Positions 60,986 to 64,000 of a DNA stretch of 64,000 nucleotides are shown piece after piece; the first letter of the stretch is position 1, and every line of letters starts with the position of its first letter. Origin of the DNA: Streptomyces nitrosporeus. Its GTDB lineage: Bacteria; Actinomycetota; Actinomycetes; Streptomycetales; Streptomycetaceae. Both the position numbers and the translations under genes were made by a program. The stretch spans positions 4,216,001-4,280,000 of the forward strand of contig NZ_CP023702.1 in NCBI RefSeq assembly GCF_008704555.1, given 5' to 3'. The notes beneath the pieces are model-generated. The model was given only the letters and a program-made list of their open reading frames with translations, was not told the origin of the DNA and did not search any database.

Positions 60986-61102
60986 GGCGGGCGGTGCGGG
61001 CTCTGGCGGCCGGGAGGCCGGGCCGGGCCCGCGCTCCCGGCCGCACGGCGGAACCCGGCCGTGTCCGAGGGGTCCCCGCAGGGGCCCGGACGCCCCACTC
61101 GC

Positions 61103-61108
61103 TACCCT
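61103..61108 (+). promoter_or_regulatory. -10 box TACCCT, leaderless small membrane gene
   Basis: TACCCT is six bases before the ATG at 61115. Confidence 0.5.
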
Positions 61109-61114
61109 GGGGCC

Positions 61115-61285
61115 ATGGACTACGTATCCGCGCTCGTGCCCCCCGTGGTGATGGCCGTCTTCTTCATCGGTCTCGTCGTGACGATCATCAAGAGCCAGGG
61201 CGGCCCGAACAAGAACAAGGAAGACGCGGCCGTGGACGCGGCCATGGCCCGGGCGGAGTCGGGCTCGCGGACCGAAGGCGCCTGA
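61115..61285 (+). CDS. Small single-helix membrane protein
   Basis: The protein has 56 residues. One hydrophobic helix (VPPVVMAVFFIGLVVTIIK) is followed by a charged tail. It is flanked by a leaderless promoter and a strong terminator, so it is a separate transcript. Function is unknown. Confidence 0.75.
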   Translation: MDYVSALVPPVVMAVFFIGLVVTIIKSQGGPNKNKEDAAVDAAMARAESGSRTEGA

Positions 61286-61369
61286 GGGCCCCGACCTCCC
61301 TCCCGCCCGGAGCCCCGAGGGCGGAGAACGGCCCGGCGGGCAGCACGCCCGGTCCGGGCCCGGCACGCG

Positions 61370-61406
61370 GGGCGCACGGCTCCTGAGGGGCCGCGCGCCC
61401 TTTTTT
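61370..61406 (+). terminator. Rho-independent terminator with T6 tract
   Basis: Arms 61370-61380 and 61390-61400 pair with one mismatch and are followed by six T. It is the most classical terminator in the window. Confidence 0.85.
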
Positions 61407-61450
61407 CATGTCCCGCGCGCCAGAAATGCCCTGTTTGCGACGTCTGGCAC

Positions 61451-61456
61451 TAGGGT
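61451..61456 (+). promoter_or_regulatory. -10 box TAGGGT, leaderless BlaI-type gene
   Basis: TAGGGT is six bases before the GTG at 61463. Confidence 0.5.
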
Positions 61457-61462
61457 GGCGCT

Positions 61463-61897
61463 GTGCCCCGCCCATTGGGAGAGCTGGAAGACGCCGTGAT
61501 GACACGGGTCTGGCAATGGAACCGCCCGGTCACCGTGCGGGAAGTTCTCGAGGACCTTCAGCAGGAGAGGTCCATCGCATACACGACCGTGATGACGGTA
61601 ATGGACAATCTCCATCAGAAGGGCTGGGTGCGCCGGGAAGTGGACGGCCGGGCTTATCGATATACGGCCGTCTCCACCCGCGCCGCCTACTCCGCCGCAC
61701 TGATGAACGAAGCCTGGTCGCGCAGTGACAACCCGGCCGCCGCGCTGGTCGCGTTCTTCGGCATGATGTCCGCCGGGCAGCGTGAAGCACTTCAGGACGC
61801 CATGCGCATCGTCGCGCCGGGGCTCCTGGAAGAGCGGACGGACGCCGCGGGGGGCGAGGCACCCGCCGATGAAGCGCCGCCGGAGTCCGGGCGATAG
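61463..61897 (+). CDS. BlaI/MecI/CopY-family transcriptional regulator
   Basis: The protein has 144 residues. The winged helix covers about 75 residues (LGELEDAVMTRVWQWNRPVT, AYTTVMTVMDNLHQKGWV, GRAYRYTAV), followed by a dimerisation helix. Relatives repress beta-lactamase or respiratory genes and are often cut by a BlaR-like protease, which is not seen nearby. Confidence 0.9.
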   Translation: MPRPLGELEDAVMTRVWQWNRPVTVREVLEDLQQERSIAYTTVMTVMDNLHQKGWVRREVDGRAYRYTAVSTRAAYSAALMNEAWSRSDNPAAALVAFFGMMSAGQREALQDAMRIVAPGLLEERTDAAGGEAPADEAPPESGR

Positions 61898-61900
61898 CGT
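61895..61900 (+). promoter_or_regulatory. -10 box TAGCGT overlapping the BlaI gene stop
   Basis: TAGCGT is six bases before the ATG at 61907, and its TAG is the stop codon of the BlaI-type gene. Confidence 0.45.
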
Positions 61901-61906
61901 CGGGGG

Positions 61907-62488
61907 ATGTCCTCCGAGCAGCCGCAAACCGATCCTCCCACCGTCCCGGACCCCGATTTCCGTACCGACCCGTCGGTAAAAGGGGTGGCCATCACCGTCC
62001 GGCGCGCCAGGACGGGCGATGTGGCGGCCGTACGCGGCCTGCTCGACGGCTACGTACGCGAAGGCATCCTCCTCGACAAAGCGACGGTGACGCTTTACGA
62101 GGACATCCAGGAGTTCTGGGTCGCCGAACGCGACGAGGACGCGCGGGTCATCGGCTGCGGCGCACTCCATGTGATGTGGGAAGACCTCGCCGAAGTGCGC
62201 ACTCTCGCCGTCGACCACGCCATCAAGGGCGCCGGGGTGGGGCACCAAGTTCTCGACAAGCTGTTGCAGACCGCGCGCTGGCTGGGCGTCCGCAGGGTTT
62301 TCTGCCTCACCTTCGAAGTGGACTTCTTCGCGAAGCACGGCTTCACCGAGATCGGCGAGACGCCGGTCGACGGAGATGTCTACAGCGAGCTGCTGCGTTC
62401 CTATGACGAGGGTGTCGCGGAGTTCCTGGGTCTCGAACGAGTGAAACCGAACACCTTGGGCAACACCCGGATGCTTCTGCACCTGTGA
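61907..62488 (+). CDS. argA: Amino-acid N-acetyltransferase (GNAT, ArgA-like)
   Basis: The protein has 193 residues. VRRARTGDVAAVRGLLDGYV opens the GNAT fold; AVDHAIKGAGVGHQVLDKLL is the CoA loop; VFCLTFEVDFFAKHGFTEIG fits the ArgA subgroup like Rv2747 of M. tuberculosis, which acetylates glutamate or glutamine for arginine synthesis. The substrate is inferred from that resemblance. Confidence 0.82.
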   Translation: MSSEQPQTDPPTVPDPDFRTDPSVKGVAITVRRARTGDVAAVRGLLDGYVREGILLDKATVTLYEDIQEFWVAERDEDARVIGCGALHVMWEDLAEVRTLAVDHAIKGAGVGHQVLDKLLQTARWLGVRRVFCLTFEVDFFAKHGFTEIGETPVDGDVYSELLRSYDEGVAEFLGLERVKPNTLGNTRMLLHL

Positions 62489-62573
62489 ACGGCGGGCGGC
62501 GCCGGAACCCTATGTCCGAATCGCGCATGTTTCCCGCGTTCTTGAGCTCCTGAACCTCTCCCAGGGGTTTGTG

Positions 62574-62628
62574 TTTTCCGAGGAAAAGCGGTTTCCTTTC
62601 CGCGTACTGCATTTTCGATGAAAGGAAA
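62574..62628 (+). promoter_or_regulatory. Clustered TTTCC/GGAAA inverted repeats upstream of lsr2
   Basis: TTTTCCGAGGAAAA (62574-62587), GGAAA..TTTCC (62582-62596), another TTTCC (62597-62601) and GGAAA (62624-62628) precede the lsr2 start by up to 60 bases. It could be an operator or alternative leader hairpins; the last copy includes the ribosome site. Confidence 0.45.
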
Positions 62629-62632
62629 TCCG

Positions 62633-62968
62633 GTGGCGCAGAAGGTTCAGGTCCTTCTTGTCGATGACCTCGACGGTGGCGAGGCGGACGAGACGGTGAC
62701 GTTCGCTCTGGACGGCAAGACCTACGAGATCGACCTCACCACGAGCAACGCGGACAAGCTCCGTGGTCTTCTCGAGCCGTACACCAAGAGCGGCCGTCGT
62801 ACCGGTGGCCGCGCGGCGACCGGCCGCGGCAAGGGCCGTGCCGTTCAGGGTGGCAACAAGGACACCGCCGAGATCCGCAAGTGGGCCCGCGAGAACGGCC
62901 ACAACGTGAATGACCGCGGCCGTGTTCCGGCCGATGTCCGTGAGGCTTACGAGAAGGCCCACGGCTGA
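62633..62968 (+). CDS. lsr2: Nucleoid-associated protein Lsr2
   Basis: The protein has 111 residues. GTG 62633 has AAAGGAAA upstream. The N-terminal dimerisation part is MAQKVQVLLVDDLDGGEADE; the C-terminal DNA-binding part has IRKWARENGHNVNDRGRVP with the AT-hook-like RGR. It silences AT-rich and foreign genes, including secondary-metabolism clusters. Confidence 0.95.
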   Translation: MAQKVQVLLVDDLDGGEADETVTFALDGKTYEIDLTTSNADKLRGLLEPYTKSGRRTGGRAATGRGKGRAVQGGNKDTAEIRKWARENGHNVNDRGRVPADVREAYEKAHG

Positions 62969-63531
62969 TCTGCCGACCGGCCGGCCGTCAGGTGCGTCCG
63001 GGCGAGCGTGAGCCGGGCTCGGTGGCATTCCGTCGCCACCACGTCCACGAGCCGTACGAGATCGGGAGTACCCCCACCGCTGCTCCCGAAGCAGGCCGGT
63101 GCGGGGAGCGTCCGCTCCACGGCCCGGCGCGGTCCGGGGGGGCGCAGCCAGCGTGCGGCCCCCGGCGGGCCCCCGGCGGCGCCCGGGGGGACGGGAGCCG
63201 TGATGTGCCCACCGGCACCGATCACGGACAGGCCGAGCGCGATCTGGCCCCATTCGAGCCAGTCGAGCAGTTCCGGGACCTCATCGGCGGCCCCGGGGGC
63301 CACCAGCAGCCACATCCGCCGCCCCGCCAGGGCCACCGGGCCCGTGCGCCCCACCCGGCGCAGGACCGCGTGTCCCGCCACGGCGGGCAGATCGAGCACG
63401 TCGAAGCTCAGCCCCGTCGGCAGCCGTACCGGCGCGGTGCCCGCCGTGGCCCAGCCGAGCTCGTGTGCGTACCACCGCGCGTGGTCGCCGGTCCCGTACG
63501 AGGAGCGGGGAGGCGGAAGGGTGAGGGCCAT
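62947..63531 (-). CDS. SCO3374-like conserved protein
   Basis: The protein has 194 residues. It contains DHARWYAHELGWATAG and PVRLPTGLSFDVLDLPA, which resemble the N-terminus of prim-pol-like proteins, but catalytic residues are not obvious. From memory a gene of this type lies between lsr2 and clpC in S. coelicolor (SCO3374). Its 3' end overlaps lsr2 by 22 bases in the convergent sense. Confidence 0.78.
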   Translation of the reverse strand: MALTLPPPRSSYGTGDHARWYAHELGWATAGTAPVRLPTGLSFDVLDLPAVAGHAVLRRVGRTGPVALAGRRMWLLVAPGAADEVPELLDWLEWGQIALGLSVIGAGGHITAPVPPGAAGGPPGAARWLRPPGPRRAVERTLPAPACFGSSGGGTPDLVRLVDVVATECHRARLTLARTHLTAGRSADQPWAFS

Positions 63532-63743
63532 GCCCGATGAACCGCCGGCCCCCACCCGGGGTTACGCAGGGTTGCGGCGCGGGCGCTCTTCGTGTACGGG
63601 GCGTGGAGCGGCGCGGATGTCCGCGCGTACCAACTTGTTCGCCCGTAGCGGAGGGAACGGGGGTGTGCCGCATGGACTGTCGGTGGGTGCGGGTAAGACA
63701 TCCCTAGTGGGAAGGGGGCGACACGCGGGCAAAAGCGTCTCAC

Positions 63744-63760
63744 GTTCGCCATCGGCGTAC
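63744..63760 (+). promoter_or_regulatory. ClgR-like operator upstream of clpC
   Basis: GTTCGCCATCGGCGTAC is a near-perfect dyad (6 of 7 arm bases) and resembles the CGCY-N3-RGCG core known for ClgR, an activator of clp and lon genes. A weaker copy is at 63637-63653. Identity is from memory of the consensus. Confidence 0.45.
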
Positions 63761-63878
63761 TGGCGAAAGGGCTATCTGCCTGGCCTGCGGGAACATCGTC
63801 TCGCACCATCGGGTTGGAGCAGTTGTCGGCGTTCGGGGCAGGAGGCCATCGATCGGGTGTCGGCAGTTGAAATGAGCG

Positions 63879-63896
63879 GTCCCCGCTTGCGGGACT
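63879..63896 (+). promoter_or_regulatory. Hairpin in the clpC leader region
   Basis: GGTCCCCGC and GCGGGAC pair around two T with one bulged C, 67-84 bases before the clpC start. It may be an operator or leader structure. Confidence 0.35.
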
Positions 63897-63962
63897 AAGC
63901 TGCGGAAGGACAGGGAGGGGACCGACCCCTTACTGCCTGACCGCTCTGAGGAGCGATTAACG

Positions 63963-64000
63963 ATGTTCGAGAGGTTCACCGACCGCGCGCGGCGGGTTGT
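63963..64000 (+). CDS. clpC: ClpC ATPase, first codons (3' partial)
   Basis: Only 12 codons are inside the window: MFERFTDRARRV, the universal start of ClpC Hsp100 unfoldases. GAGGAG precedes the ATG. Position after lsr2 and the SCO3374-like gene agrees. Confidence 0.88.
   Translation, partial: MFERFTDRARRV

Larger units (their letters stand above)
63532..63962. other. Regulatory gap upstream of clpC
   Basis: No convincing gene lies in these 431 bases. It holds two ClgR-like boxes (63637-63653 and 63744-63760), a hairpin at 63879-63896 and GAGGAG (63948-63953) before the clpC ATG. Confidence 0.6.

Overview
The window is high-GC actinobacterial chromosome, almost certainly Streptomyces. Reasons: GTG/TTG starts, GGAGG-type ribosome sites, many TANNNT boxes 6-7 bases before start codons, a WhiJ/DUF397/ATPase set, Lsr2, ClpC, and the gene run clpC-lsr2-(argA-like)-coaX-nadC-nadB-panC ... 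folKB-P, folE-ftsH-hpt-tilS-dacB-ppa. That run matches, from memory, the S. coelicolor core around SCO3373-SCO3410. I see no rRNA, tRNA, CRISPR array, insertion sequence, integrase or replication origin.

Region 1-9.7 kb is the right edge of a hybrid polyketide/nonribosomal peptide cluster read on the + strand. It holds the AT-ACP-thioesterase end of a PKS (cut by the window edge), an MFS exporter, a P450, a type II thioesterase, a short-chain dehydrogenase resembling mycofactocin-coupled enzymes, and an NRPS with a crippled condensation region, an adenylation domain with a threonine-like pocket and a carrier domain. The first five genes overlap or nearly touch.

Region 9.8-30.6 kb is accessory or housekeeping DNA. 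It carries a DUF2804 protein, a secreted S1 protease and a secreted intradiol dioxygenase that share a chitin-binding module, a family A DNA polymerase, a FUSC membrane protein and a lipoprotein. Next come a DUF397 / ATPase / XRE regulatory set with a shared upstream element, an aldehyde dehydrogenase-like protein lacking its catalytic cysteine, DinB and PadR proteins, glutamate decarboxylase, WrbA, YbjQ, a DedA protein with a huge Gly/Pro/Tyr tail, and a ThrE-type exporter.

Region 30.7-42.4 kb is core metabolism and division: ppa, a PBP4-type carboxypeptidase, a zinc metalloprotease-like protein, tilS, hpt, ftsH, folE, then a convergent folate block (folP, an NTF2-like gene, folB, folK, DUF3180). 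Region 42.4-53.1 kb has a split osmoprotectant ABC system, a coiled-coil membrane protein, an orphan nuoD paralogue beside an NDUFAF7/MidA-type methyltransferase, a NarL-type two-component pair, and an ArsR-like regulator facing a tiny ORF. Region 53.2-60.2 kb has a threonine aldolase-like enzyme and a tight operon for CoA and NAD precursors (DUF2520/PanG-like, panC, nadB, nadC, coaX). Region 60.3-64 kb ends with small conserved genes, a BlaI-type regulator, an ArgA-like acetyltransferase, lsr2, an SCO3374-like gene and the first codons of clpC.

Strong GC-rich hairpins sit between most convergent gene pairs and are annotated as terminators. Residue numbers are counted from the starts chosen here. 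All family assignments come from reading motifs; no database search was run.
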